NCBI RefSeq assembly: GCF_010015475.1
Contig: NZ_SSNI01000005.1
Coordinates: forward strand, 156,151 to 220,150
Direction: 5' to 3'
DNA from: Pontibacter pamirensis
GTDB lineage: Bacteria > Bacteroidota > Bacteroidia > Cytophagales > Hymenobacteraceae
Length of the DNA: 64,000 nucleotides
Below, in pieces: positions 32,354 to 41,823 of this stretch. Each line of letters starts with the position of its first letter. The first letter of the stretch is position 1. The translations under genes were made by a program, and so were the position numbers. The notes under the pieces were generated by a model. It did no database searches. It saw only the letters and a list, made by a program, of their open reading frames with translations, and had not been told where the DNA came from.

Positions 32354-34708
32354 ATGAGTGACAGAGAACTATTTCCGCTTAAAAAGGAGCAGTCTGATGC
32401 AAAAGATATAAATGAAATACTAAGTAAGTATCTAAGGTACTGGTATTTGTTTTTGGTTGGGGGCATACTTGGCTTGGGGGTTGCCTATTTGTATTGCCTC
32501 TACTACACTATTCCTCACTATAGTATCAGTAGCACTATCTTATTGAAAAGCGACAAGAATGAAAACAATGCAGGTGGCCTGGATGATTTGGGATTAATGA
32601 AGTCTGCAAAAAACATTAACAATGAGATTGAGGTGTTGTACTCTAGTAGTCTAATGCAGCGGGTGGTAAGGGAATTGGGGTTGTCTACAAGCTACCTGGT
32701 GGAAGGACGTGTGAATGATGTGGAAGTGTACGGAAAAGATGTACCAATTAAAGTCATTGTCAGCAATTTCGATTCTACGGCATTCGGAAAATCAGTCGCT
32801 ATATTTTTAAAGCCTGGAAATAGTTTTGAGCTTGAGGAGGAGAATGGGAAGTTGATTGCCTGTAAATTTGGTCAGCAAATCAACAGGCCCTATGGGGCTT
32901 TCACTGTTGTTGCAGCAACAGGTGTCTCCTCTTCAGAACTTCCAGTCGGGCAAAAATTAACAGTTGTTTTTCAGGATATAAAAAAAGTAGCGCAGTATTA
33001 TAATCAGAAATTGATGATCACACCTAAGCGGGATGATGCCAGTGTTCTCCAGATAAGTTTGATAGACCCCATACCAGAGAAAGGAAAACACATCATCAAT
33101 AAGCTGGTAGAGGCATATAATAAGGAAGCGATTGAGGATAAAAACCTTCAGGCGGCCAGCACGATTGATTTCTTGGATGAGCGCTTAAAGTATATAACAA
33201 CAGAACTGACAGAAGTAGAGAAAGATGTAGAACGGTACAAGCGTGAAAATGAGTTAACAGATGTAAGTACTCAAGCTTCCCAATATCTGGAGCAAGCAAG
33301 TGGTTACAACAGTAAATTAGCAGACTGGGCTATCCAGATTGATATACTTGAGTCCATAGAGAAATACATAAGTGATAATAAAAACCAGTACAAGATGGTG
33401 CCTAGTACACTTGCTATCCAAGACCCTACTTTATCAGGGCTTATAGCAAAGTTTAATGAACTGCAATTGGAGCGTGAACGAATTCTTAAGAATGCTTTTC
33501 CAAACAACCCCTTGGTGCAAAATATTAATGATCAACTGGAGGATCTTCGTATAAACATTAAAGAAAACCTAAAAAATATTAAAAGCAGCTTAATTATAAC
33601 GAGTAATAATTTAAAGGCAAGTTCAGGGCAATATCAATCTAAGATAAGTAAAGTGCCATCCATGGAGAGGGAGCTTCTGGAAATTAACCGACAACAGTCT
33701 ATAAAGCAAAACCTTTATCTTTACCTACTTCAAAAGCGAGAAGAATCAGCTCTTTCGTTGGCAGCTAATATATCTAACTCAAGGATCATTGACCCGGCTG
33801 TTGCAACTGACTACCCAGTTAGCCCTAACAAGAACACAATTTATTTTATGTCATTCTTACTTGGCCTAGTAATCCCCTTTACTGGTATATTCTTAAAGGA
33901 TTTGCTTAACACCAAAGTTCAAGAACAGCGTGACGTTGAGCAACTAACCGCTACGCCTATATTAGGAGAGTTGACACATAATGATACCACTGAAACTCTT
34001 GTGGTAACAAAAGGTAGTCATTCCCCACTGGTAGAAATGTTCAGGCTGATTCGGGCAAAGCTTCGCTTTGCGGCTGTTGACAAGGAAAATAAGGTCATTT
34101 TGGTCACCTCCAGCATGAGTGGGGAGGGGAAAACATTTTTCAGTATCAATTTAGGAGCTACTCTGGCTCTAACAGGTAAAAAGGTTGTGTTGATGGAATT
34201 GGATTTGCGTAACCCACAATTATCTAGAAGGTTAGATGTAGTGCAAGGACCAGGGATAGCAGACTTCCTGGTTTCTGGAAACAATATATCTATCAGCGAC
34301 ATCCTGAAGCCTTCAAAAGAGAGCCTGGATCTTTTTGTAATTAGTTCAGGCCCTATTCCGCCTGACCCTGCCGAATTAATGATGTCCCCCAAATTAGCAT
34401 ACCTAATCAACGAGTTAAAGGAAAGTTTCGACCATATCATCATTGATACAGCACCTGTCGGGCTGGTAGCGGATGCTTTTTGCTTAAGCTCTATAATAGA
34501 TTCTACAATTTATCTGATCCGTTGCAATCATACGTTCAAAAAGCAGCTCACAATCATTGAGAATATTTATAGGAACAGAGAGTTAAGCCATCCAATGATT
34601 GTGCTGAACGATACAAAAATGATGAATAGTAGCTATCATAAATATGGATACAGTTACAAAAGTAGCAATACAAAGAAACATATGTTCTGGAAGGCAAAAA
34701 GTATATAA
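32354..34708 (+). CDS. Wzc-like chain-length determinant / tyrosine autokinase
   Basis: A 784-residue inner membrane polysaccharide co-polymerase. An N-terminal Wzz domain has a first transmembrane helix near residue 35-55. A long periplasmic coiled-coil part follows (about 260-460), with GNVR-type FPNNPLVQNINDQLEDL, and a second transmembrane helix near 495-515. The cytosolic BY-kinase domain starts at about 560: Walker A SSMSGEGKTFFSINLG (about 585), the A' motif VLMELDLRNPQLS, and Walker B HIIIDTAPVGLVADA (about 693). The C-terminus carries a tyrosine cluster (YHKYGYSYK), the usual autophosphorylation tail. It regulates polymer length and links polymerisation to export through the Wza-like protein encoded upstream. 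Confidence 0.95.
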   Translation: MSDRELFPLKKEQSDAKDINEILSKYLRYWYLFLVGGILGLGVAYLYCLYYTIPHYSISSTILLKSDKNENNAGGLDDLGLMKSAKNINNEIEVLYSSSLMQRVVRELGLSTSYLVEGRVNDVEVYGKDVPIKVIVSNFDSTAFGKSVAIFLKPGNSFELEEENGKLIACKFGQQINRPYGAFTVVAATGVSSSELPVGQKLTVVFQDIKKVAQYYNQKLMITPKRDDASVLQISLIDPIPEKGKHIINKLVEAYNKEAIEDKNLQAASTIDFLDERLKYITTELTEVEKDVERYKRENELTDVSTQASQYLEQASGYNSKLADWAIQIDILESIEKYISDNKNQYKMVPSTLAIQDPTLSGLIAKFNELQLERERILKNAFPNNPLVQNINDQLEDLRINIKENLKNIKSSLIITSNNLKASSGQYQSKISKVPSMERELLEINRQQSIKQNLYLYLLQKREESALSLAANISNSRIIDPAVATDYPVSPNKNTIYFMSFLLGLVIPFTGIFLKDLLNTKVQEQRDVEQLTATPILGELTHNDTTETLVVTKGSHSPLVEMFRLIRAKLRFAAVDKENKVILVTSSMSGEGKTFFSINLGATLALTGKKVVLMELDLRNPQLSRRLDVVQGPGIADFLVSGNNISISDILKPSKESLDLFVISSGPIPPDPAELMMSPKLAYLINELKESFDHIIIDTAPVGLVADAFCLSSIIDSTIYLIRCNHTFKKQLTIIENIYRNRELSHPMIVLNDTKMMNSSYHKYGYSYKSSNTKKHMFWKAKSI

Positions 34709-34756
34709 TATCATTTTTTTAAAAATACTTATAGATAGTTCTTAAGCAATAAAAAA

Positions 34757-36250
34757 ATGACAGTTAAACAAACTTCCTATAGACATATAATGAAAGCAAC
34801 TTCTATATTTGGAGGGGTTCAAGTTTTCAATATTATAATTGCTATCATACGCACTAAATTTATTGCAGTTTTACTAGGTCCAGCCGGTATGGGAATTGCC
34901 GGCTTATTAACATCAACGATCGGGTTAATAGGAAGCTTGACTAATTTTGGTTTGGGAACTAGTGCTGTTAGAAACATCTCAGTTGCTGTTGCGACTGAAG
35001 ACAATGATGGATTAAGAATAACTGTCTCAACAGTCCGTCGTTTAGTTTGGTACACAGGTCTGTTAGGAACATTAGTTACTTTTTTTCTCTCCCCATTTCT
35101 AAGTGAAATGACATTTGGGAACAAAGACTACTCTTTTGCATTTATGTGTCTCTCTATTATATTGCTCTTATCACAATTAAGCACTGGGCAAGTTATAATT
35201 TTGCAGGGAATGCGGAAGCTAAAGTATCTTGCCAAAGCTGAATTAGCAGGAACAATAGTAGGATTGTTGATTTCTGTTCCAATATATTATGTACTTGGTA
35301 TCAGAGGAATTGTTCCTGCAATCATAGTAAGTTCTATGCTGGCACTTTTCTTTTCATGGTTTTTTGCTTCTAAGCTTAATATACCTGCAATCAGTGTTGA
35401 TAAAGTTACATTTAAGACTGAGAGCACAACAATGTTAAGAATGGGTTTTATGTTAAGTTTAAGCGGAATAATAACCGTAGGTGCTTCATATCTTCTAAGA
35501 ATATTTATTGGGCGAACTGGAGGGATAGAACAAGTAGGATTATATAACGCAGGTTTTGCAATCATTAATACCTATGTTGGAATGATCTTTACTGCTATGA
35601 CAACAGATTATTATCCTCGGCTCGCTGAAGCTTCCTCTGACCATAATGAAATTAGAAAAGTTATCAATGAACAAGCTGAAATAGCCATACTTCTGATCGC
35701 TCCTATATTAGTTGGGTTTATTACATTTATTAAATGGGGACTTGTTCTTTTATATTCCTATGAATTTATTGCAGTTAAAGGCATGCTACATTGGGCGGCT
35801 TTAGGAATGTTTTTCAAAACGATAAGCTGGGCTATTGGATTTGTATTTTTAGCTAAGGGCTCTCCACGCATGTTTTTTTGGAATGAACTTATAGCTAACA
35901 TCTATCTATTATTATTAAATGTATTAGGGTATCATTTTTTAGGATTAAATGGATTAGGAGTATCATTTCTCGTTGGGTATATTTTGTTTTTTGCGCAAGT
36001 CTTTATAGTGGCTAGGATTTATTATACGTTTAATATAGAAAAATCATTTTTAATAATTTTTACTAATCAATTATTGATAGGATTAGCTTGCTTCATAGTG
36101 ATGATTAAAGTGCCCTCTGCCTATTCATATATGTTAAACATATTATTATTAGCTATATCACTTGGATACTCTTATAATGAATTAGATAAGCGGATTGGTA
36201 TAAAGCAAATATTGCAAAACTTTACAAAGAGACAGAAGGATAAGTCATAA
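34757..36250 (+). CDS. Wzx-like O-antigen/exopolysaccharide flippase
   Basis: A 497-residue polytopic protein of the MATE/MVF polysaccharide transporter group. About 13-14 transmembrane helices are visible by hydrophobicity. The N-terminal segment KATSIFGGVQVFNIIIAIIRTKFIAVLLGPAGMGIAGLLTS is the family hallmark, together with LGTSAVRNIS and MTTDYYPRLAEAS. It flips undecaprenyl-diphosphate-linked repeat units to the periplasm, so polymer is made by the Wzy route. The gene is AT-rich, with many AAA/TTT-rich codons, unlike the first 18 kb. It follows the Wzc-like gene by 48 bases. Confidence 0.92.
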   Translation: MTVKQTSYRHIMKATSIFGGVQVFNIIIAIIRTKFIAVLLGPAGMGIAGLLTSTIGLIGSLTNFGLGTSAVRNISVAVATEDNDGLRITVSTVRRLVWYTGLLGTLVTFFLSPFLSEMTFGNKDYSFAFMCLSIILLLSQLSTGQVIILQGMRKLKYLAKAELAGTIVGLLISVPIYYVLGIRGIVPAIIVSSMLALFFSWFFASKLNIPAISVDKVTFKTESTTMLRMGFMLSLSGIITVGASYLLRIFIGRTGGIEQVGLYNAGFAIINTYVGMIFTAMTTDYYPRLAEASSDHNEIRKVINEQAEIAILLIAPILVGFITFIKWGLVLLYSYEFIAVKGMLHWAALGMFFKTISWAIGFVFLAKGSPRMFFWNELIANIYLLLLNVLGYHFLGLNGLGVSFLVGYILFFAQVFIVARIYYTFNIEKSFLIIFTNQLLIGLACFIVMIKVPSAYSYMLNILLLAISLGYSYNELDKRIGIKQILQNFTKRQKDKS

Positions 36251-36487
36251 AAGCGAGATTATAAATACAATTTTTTAATAGTTTTTTATAAAGCAGAGAA
36301 TTAGCCTCAACTTAAGCATCATTGCTTTTAATGCCTACTATATTTAATATTATATACATGCATTTATATTACAAGTATGGAATTTTATGTTTTTTTCTTT
36401 TGAATAATATATAAACGTAGGGCTAGAGCAAGTTAGATTTCGTAGCATATACCATCTTATAAACACTATTCGTCTTCTCAGAGTATT
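36251..36487. other. AT-rich intergenic gap
   Basis: 237 bases of strongly AT-rich DNA between the flippase and the next glycosyltransferase gene. No frame, hairpin or repeat is supported; a promoter may lie here since the gap is much larger than those inside the preceding gene group. Confidence 0.35.
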
Positions 36488-38293
36488 ATGGAAAAAGTAG
36501 TAAACAAGCCAAAACTGTTATTCTTTCAATGGCAACATGACAGTTCACCTAAGTTTCTACAGTTGCATATGCAACTACATGTAAAGTGTTTAGCTGAATT
36601 TTTTGAAGTAATTTTGATAAATAAAGATTGCGACTATCAGCAGGTTTGTGACTTTTATCACCCTGAAGTTGCTCTATTCGAGGGTGGTTATAAAACAAGT
36701 TACTCTAAGAAACTGACTATTAAAAACACTAATTCTTTTCCTGAAATACCTAAGATAGGATTACATAATGGCGATCCATGGTGTGATTGTCGCCCGGGGT
36801 TTCTTTCTGAGATGGAGCAATGGAGTATCGAAACTTTTTTTTCTATAAGTACTACAGTGGCTGAACACACGCCAGAAATCGCAGATAATTTATTTGTATG
36901 GCCAAATTTCATTGATAGTGAGATTTATCGTGATTATGGTGAGCCTAAAGCAGTACCTGTTATGTTTAGTGGAAGTATGATATCGTTATACCCTTGGCGT
37001 CAAAAAGTGTTTAAGCAGATATCCAATCATTATCCCACACTTACCTTTCCTCATTTAGGATACGAAAGTCATTCACCTCTAATGAAATATGGTGAAGAGT
37101 ATGCTCGAAGCATAAATGCTTCTTGGTTTGCGCCAGCATGTGGCACTGTAGCTAAAGAAATAGTGCGAAAACATTTTGAAGTTCCAGGTTGTAATTCCTG
37201 TTTGATAACAGAGAAATCACCCTCTCTTGAAGCTGCTGGTTTTGTTGATATGCAAAATTGTGTGTTCGCAGATGAAAATGATGTTTTAGATAAGCTAAAT
37301 TATCTGTTCAAAAATAGGCATAAGCTTGAAGAAATTACTACTGCCGGATACAACCTAGTTCACTCCCGTCATACTTATAAACAAAGAAACCAAATATCAC
37401 AGTGGTACAATCTGTACAAAGATCTCAAATCAAATGAGAGGATTGTACAGTCAAGTCCATTCGAAGCGCTTAGTATTGTAAAAAAAACATCAGGAATCAG
37501 AAATAATCCCATTGTTTGTAAGGGATTACATCTAGAGTTTCTACATAAGGGAGATCAAATGCTTTTAGCTGGCAATTACGATGAAGCCGAAGCAATTTAT
37601 TTTAAATCATTAGATTATATATCCTCTATGTGTGAACCAAAGCTGAAAATAGCAATTTGTGAACTACACAAGGGAAATGTAGAAAAAGCCCTTCATTGGA
37701 TTATCCAACCTTTACGTTATAATTTAGGAATTTATGGAGCCATAGATTCTGATCCAGTAGAGTGGGCTTACTATATTATTACCCTCCTCTGTCAAGGAAA
37801 ATTAAATGAAGCAACAATTCGTGCCAGGCAGTTTCCTTCGCTTAATCATCCTGAATTGGATCGAATTCGTTGGGTTATTGATTATCTAAGAGGTAGAGAA
37901 GTTGAACCTTTCAATCAATGTGCACCGACTAAGTTCCGTCATACTATTCATCAACTTCCTCAGTTGTGCTTTGTTGATTGGCTTATTAACTTATGTAATA
38001 TGCTAAAAGCCTGCAAACAGTTTAGGTATGTCGAAATATTAAGTATATGCAGTATAACAAATGAAACGTCCATAGTAAAATCAAAAATCAAAAATAAAAG
38101 ATTTGTAAAACAGCTTAAAAATAGAATGCTGTTAATTCGTATTAATGGCATTGAAAAATTGAATTCAATCCTCAGGTTGCTAAAAGTGCCGGCTGGAAGA
38201 AATGGTTTACCGTCAATCACTATATGGGACTATATGTTCCGAATTATGAAGTGGTTAAAACTTAAAATTTATAAACATTATCATTTAAATTGA
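36488..38293 (+). CDS. Glycosyltransferase family 1-like (CgeB-type) with helical C-terminal extension
   Basis: A 601-residue cytosolic protein. Residues 1-320 look like a GT-B glycosyltransferase of the CgeB/Glyco_trans_1_2 type: VMFSGSMISLYPWRQKVF begins the C-terminal Rossmann half, and EVPGCNSCLITEKSPSLEAAGFVDMQNCVFADENDVLDKLNYLF is the nucleotide-sugar binding/catalytic segment with the conserved Glu. Residues about 360-470 contain TPR-like helices (GDQMLLAGNYDEAEAIYFKSLDY, ELHKGNVEKALHWI). The last 130 residues are basic and helical, with an unknown role, perhaps membrane or protein contact. ATG at 36488. It is longer than typical family members because of this extension. Confidence 0.72.
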   Translation: MEKVVNKPKLLFFQWQHDSSPKFLQLHMQLHVKCLAEFFEVILINKDCDYQQVCDFYHPEVALFEGGYKTSYSKKLTIKNTNSFPEIPKIGLHNGDPWCDCRPGFLSEMEQWSIETFFSISTTVAEHTPEIADNLFVWPNFIDSEIYRDYGEPKAVPVMFSGSMISLYPWRQKVFKQISNHYPTLTFPHLGYESHSPLMKYGEEYARSINASWFAPACGTVAKEIVRKHFEVPGCNSCLITEKSPSLEAAGFVDMQNCVFADENDVLDKLNYLFKNRHKLEEITTAGYNLVHSRHTYKQRNQISQWYNLYKDLKSNERIVQSSPFEALSIVKKTSGIRNNPIVCKGLHLEFLHKGDQMLLAGNYDEAEAIYFKSLDYISSMCEPKLKIAICELHKGNVEKALHWIIQPLRYNLGIYGAIDSDPVEWAYYIITLLCQGKLNEATIRARQFPSLNHPELDRIRWVIDYLRGREVEPFNQCAPTKFRHTIHQLPQLCFVDWLINLCNMLKACKQFRYVEILSICSITNETSIVKSKIKNKRFVKQLKNRMLLIRINGIEKLNSILRLLKVPAGRNGLPSITIWDYMFRIMKWLKLKIYKHYHLN

Positions 38294-38608
38294 TAGTTAA
38301 TATGAAATTATTATCAACAGAGAGCTAGAGGCTAAAATCAATTACATATTAATAGTATCAAGTTTAAATATATAATTTATTAAAAGATCTGTTTTCATAG
38401 CTCTTTAGATCACGAACATTTTACCTTTTCAACTTTTACTACCTTTTTTACAAGATAGACAGTTTAGGTTAGTATCTTTAGTTATAGCAATAGAAATAAG
38501 CTTATAATATTTGTACTGTAAATTCATTGCTGTTGTATTCATTTGATAATGGTTTAACCATCCAGGTGATACCTCAGTTATAAGAACTCATTTATTTAAA
38601 GTACAGTA
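38294..38608. other. AT-rich intergenic gap
   Basis: 315 bases between two glycosyltransferase genes. No coding frame, convincing stem-loop or repeat is seen. Confidence 0.4.
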
Positions 38609-39466
38609 ATGACAGATCAAATGCATACTAATATCAGACTATCTGTTGCTTTGGTTACTCGTAATAGAGCAGATAGTTTGGCAAGAACTTTAGATAGTTT
38701 AAGGAAGCAAAATCTGCATCCTTATGAAGTGATTATATCAGACGATTCTGACATACATGCTATAGTATCCTTAAATAAGAAATTAGCTAATAAATATGGG
38801 TGCAAATATATAAAAGGTCCTGCAAGGGGGTTATATGCCAACAGAAACTTTGCGGCAAAACAATGTAATGGTACTCACATAAGAACGATGGATGACGACC
38901 ATGAATTTCCAGAGAATCATCTAAACGAATGTTACAATTCCATTGAGAAAGAGCCAAATACTATTTGGACCATTGGAGAATACTATCCTACTGATAGGTT
39001 AAGGCCCTTACCTGCTCCCATTGCTGGTCAACTTCATCCGAGAGGATATTCTTACGCACCAAAAAATACTAAGAACTACTACGGGATTTCCTGTGGCGCT
39101 TCAATATATCCAAGATCTGTTGTTGACAGGAATATCTTAAATTTAGAGTGTTTTAAATTTGGTATCCTGTATCTCGAATATGGTGCTCGTTTGTATAAAA
39201 GAGGGTATACGATAAAGCCTCTTAGAACCACCTATATCATTCACTACTATGATCAAAATAACCGCTCAATAAGTTCAAAAGAAGTTATCCAAAGTGCAGA
39301 AGTGTTTACAATGTTGATGGTTTCTTTAAAACATATGAAGACTATTAAGAATTATGTTCTAACTACCGCTGAAATATTAAAAAGGATTGTATCACAGGAG
39401 TATTCACTAAGGTTAGTGAAAAATGCCTATTTGATATTTAGAGAAGAATCAAGAAAGCTCAACTAA
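38609..39466 (+). CDS. Family 2 glycosyltransferase
   Basis: A 285-residue GT-A enzyme. The N-terminal RLSVALVTRNRADSLARTLDSLRKQNLHPYEVIISDDSD contains the family start and a DDSD metal/nucleotide motif. IRTMDDDHEFPENHL provides the DDD-type metal-binding site at about residue 95, and the acceptor part contains YGISCGASIYPRSV. The short C-terminus lacks transmembrane helices. It probably adds one sugar of the repeat unit on the cytosolic face. The gene stands apart (315 bases before, 607 after), so it may be its own transcription unit within the locus. Confidence 0.85.
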   Translation: MTDQMHTNIRLSVALVTRNRADSLARTLDSLRKQNLHPYEVIISDDSDIHAIVSLNKKLANKYGCKYIKGPARGLYANRNFAAKQCNGTHIRTMDDDHEFPENHLNECYNSIEKEPNTIWTIGEYYPTDRLRPLPAPIAGQLHPRGYSYAPKNTKNYYGISCGASIYPRSVVDRNILNLECFKFGILYLEYGARLYKRGYTIKPLRTTYIIHYYDQNNRSISSKEVIQSAEVFTMLMVSLKHMKTIKNYVLTTAEILKRIVSQEYSLRLVKNAYLIFREESRKLN

Positions 39467-40073
39467 GCTTATAGATTTATAGGCACAAGTTAAAATCCGC
39501 ATTTTATTTTAAGTAAATAATTATAAATTATTGAAGTCGTTCAAACCTTCCTGGATTTAAACGAAATATAATTTTGATGACTTGGTATGTTCCTATACCG
39601 TTAGGTTAGGATATAGTGTAAAAATTTCTCTCTTGGATTGTATATGATACTACAAAAGCAAACACTATTAAATTGATATAGTTATTCTCTTGTTCAGTAT
39701 TTTAAAAAATTCTAAAGCAAATAAACTATTATATTATTATAATACAATATTGGTTAATATCAATATTGTATTATGTTTAGTATATGGTATGCTAGTTACT
39801 AGTTGACTCTAAACTGCCATAGTTCAACCAGTTAAGCTAAGACAAAAATAGATCATATAGCCTTAATTTAATTTACTTAGCTTGTCCTAACTTTTATACT
39901 AAGATTAAACATCTATAATTTAAGCATCTATGTTTCTAAGATAGCTTGTAAAGTGCATAGGTATATATTATCTGTTTTTAGTTTTATTTAAATAAATCTT
40001 CTTGCCATTGTGGTAGGGCAAATTATATAACCTAGTTTGAATTTGTTCCAGCTATATTGAATTTTAAAGTTTA
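39467..40073. other. AT-rich gap of about 600 bases with one hairpin
   Basis: No coding frame was found. The one structural feature is a 14-bp perfect inverted repeat, taatacaatattg arms at 39739-39752 and 39761-39774 with an 8-base loop. Being made of A and T only, it may be an operator or a weak terminator. The GC content of the genes that follow (40074-44499) is higher than before the gap, so this may mark the join of two gene blocks (inference). Confidence 0.45.
39739..39774. repeat. AT-only hairpin (14-bp arms)
   Basis: Perfect inverted repeat, attaatacaatattg-like arms around gttaatat, in the gap between the family 2 glycosyltransferase and the next glycosyltransferase. A regulator-binding palindrome or cruciform-prone site is possible; no direct evidence. 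Confidence 0.4.
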
Positions 40074-41198
40074 ATGAAAATAGTTTTCCTATGTGGCTCA
40101 CTTGAACCTGGCCGTGATGGTGTAGGTGACTATACGCGACGGCTGGCTGTAGAACTTCTTCGACAAGACCAGAAGGTTGCGTTAGTGGCGCTCAATGACA
40201 GGCATATTCATTATAAAATTGCCGGACAACAGGATGCTGAAGGATTAAGCTTACCAATATTGCGACTACCTGCTGCCTTGCCTAATAAAACCCGATTCAG
40301 CCAGGCAAAAAAATGGATAGATGATTTCGATCCAGAGTGGCTTAGCCTTCAATTTGTTCCCTTTTCTTTTCAATTAAAGGGAATACCGTTTGGGTTGGGT
40401 AGTGAACTAAAGAAAATGGGAAATGGCAGACAATGGCATATTATGTTTCATGAACTTTGGGTTGGTATGAATGAGAGGGCAACTGTAAAGGAAGTCATTT
40501 GGGGGAGTGTCCAGCGCCTTCTCATAAAGGGCTTAGTATCTAAGCTACAACCTGAATTTATGCAGACACAATGCCAACTATATTTGCAACAGTTAGCAAC
40601 AATAGGAGTTAAAGCCAGTTATTTACCTCTGTTTACAAACATTCCGGCAAGTGATAAGAGTACTGAGCCTGGTCAGGTCTGTGCAGCCCAGAAACTACCT
40701 GTCACTCTACTACTGTTTGGGAATATCAATCCAGGTGCGCCAATAGAGCAACTCGCGACCGAGGCTGCTATGTTTGCGTCGGATAATAAGGATCAGGTTG
40801 ATCTAGTCTTTATAGGGCGTTGTGGTCCTGAGCAGGAGCGTTGGGCAAATGTATGGAAAGCAGTAGGTTTACCTGTGCGCTTGCTAGGGGAACAAACCCC
40901 TGATTTTATCTCTGCAGAAATGAGTAAGGCTACAATAGGGATAGTAACGACTCCCCTTGTGTTAGTAGAGAAAAGCGGGGCAGTTGCAGCAATGTTAAGC
41001 CACAAATTACCTGTTTTATGTGTTTCTAAGCCATGGCAACCCCGTTTGAAAGCCCACTTCAGTTTACCTCATGGCATAATGGAGTATACTGCAGGAAATT
41101 TTGAGGAATGTCTCACACAGACACCTAAAATAGATTCTTACGCTACTGTTGCAGATGTATCACGTCAGTTTATGAAAATGATTTTAGCAAGAGCATGA
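40074..41198 (+). CDS. Glycosyltransferase, GT-B fold
   Basis: A 374-residue putative family 4-like glycosyltransferase. The N-terminal domain starts with KIVFLCGSLEPGRDGVGDYTRRLAVELL, the donor/acceptor-side glycine-rich start of GT-B enzymes that act on lipid-linked acceptors. The C-terminal half has VTLLLFGNINPGAPIE and LVFIGRCGPEQERW, then MSKATIGIVTTPLVLVEKSGAVAAMLSHKLPVL in the place of the EX7E region; the usual second Glu is not obvious, so the fit to GT4 is partial. It is followed by 4 bases and the acyltransferase gene, starting a tight group (40074-44499). Confidence 0.72.
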   Translation: MKIVFLCGSLEPGRDGVGDYTRRLAVELLRQDQKVALVALNDRHIHYKIAGQQDAEGLSLPILRLPAALPNKTRFSQAKKWIDDFDPEWLSLQFVPFSFQLKGIPFGLGSELKKMGNGRQWHIMFHELWVGMNERATVKEVIWGSVQRLLIKGLVSKLQPEFMQTQCQLYLQQLATIGVKASYLPLFTNIPASDKSTEPGQVCAAQKLPVTLLLFGNINPGAPIEQLATEAAMFASDNKDQVDLVFIGRCGPEQERWANVWKAVGLPVRLLGEQTPDFISAEMSKATIGIVTTPLVLVEKSGAVAAMLSHKLPVLCVSKPWQPRLKAHFSLPHGIMEYTAGNFEECLTQTPKIDSYATVADVSRQFMKMILARA

Positions 41199-41202
41199 TA
41201 TT

Positions 41203-41796
41203 ATGGCAAGTCTAAGTTACTTATGGCGTAAACGAGCAAGTTTCTCTGTCAATTCGGTTGATTTTTACCGTGCATGGGGGAAACGTTTCTTTTCAATGCC
41301 TGAACTTTTTGGACGTAATTCCCGCCGTAGAAAGCTAGCCAGAGAAGGAGCTGTTATTCATGAAAGTGCTGAAATAGGAGAGGTAACTGTAGCGGGAAAG
41401 AAGAATTTACTCCTTGTCGGTCCTTTGTCTTTTCTCGGTCAGGTTTACATTGCGCTACACGATGAGGTTAGAATTGGGGAGCGCGTTTGTATTAACGATG
41501 GGGTAAGTATTTTGACAGCATCCCATAATATTTCTGACCCAGGTTGGTCCTTGATAAAGTCACCCATCTTGATTGAAGATTATGTTTGGATTGGTATCGG
41601 TGCTATCATTCTTCCGGGTGTTCATCTCGGTCGTGGAGCCGTAGTAGGTGCGGGAGCTGTGGTAAGCAAGTCTGTCGCTCCAGGTACTGTTGTTGTTGGA
41701 AATCCAGCCCGACCTGTTTCAAAAAAACGCTGCAGTAACTTAAACTATAATCCATGTGAGTTTTTGGCTGCTAATAGGGCTTGGCTACGAGGATAA
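41203..41796 (+). CDS. Left-handed beta-helix O-acetyltransferase (WbbJ/WcaF-type)
   Basis: A 197-residue hexapeptide-repeat acyltransferase. After a basic N-terminus (about 60 residues) the hexapeptide turns run IHESAEIGEVTVAGKKNLLLVGPL... and the catalytic His lies in LTASHNISDPGW. The end IEDYVWIGIGAIILPGVHLGRGAVVGAGAVVSKSVAPGTVVVGNPARPVSKK is diagnostic. It probably adds an O-acetyl group to a sugar of the repeat unit. It sits 4 bases after one glycosyltransferase and 27 before the next. Confidence 0.9.
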   Translation: MASLSYLWRKRASFSVNSVDFYRAWGKRFFSMPELFGRNSRRRKLAREGAVIHESAEIGEVTVAGKKNLLLVGPLSFLGQVYIALHDEVRIGERVCINDGVSILTASHNISDPGWSLIKSPILIEDYVWIGIGAIILPGVHLGRGAVVGAGAVVSKSVAPGTVVVGNPARPVSKKRCSNLNYNPCEFLAANRAWLRG

Positions 41797-41823
41797 TTTT
41801 AAACTTTTTTACTGTGCACCTCA

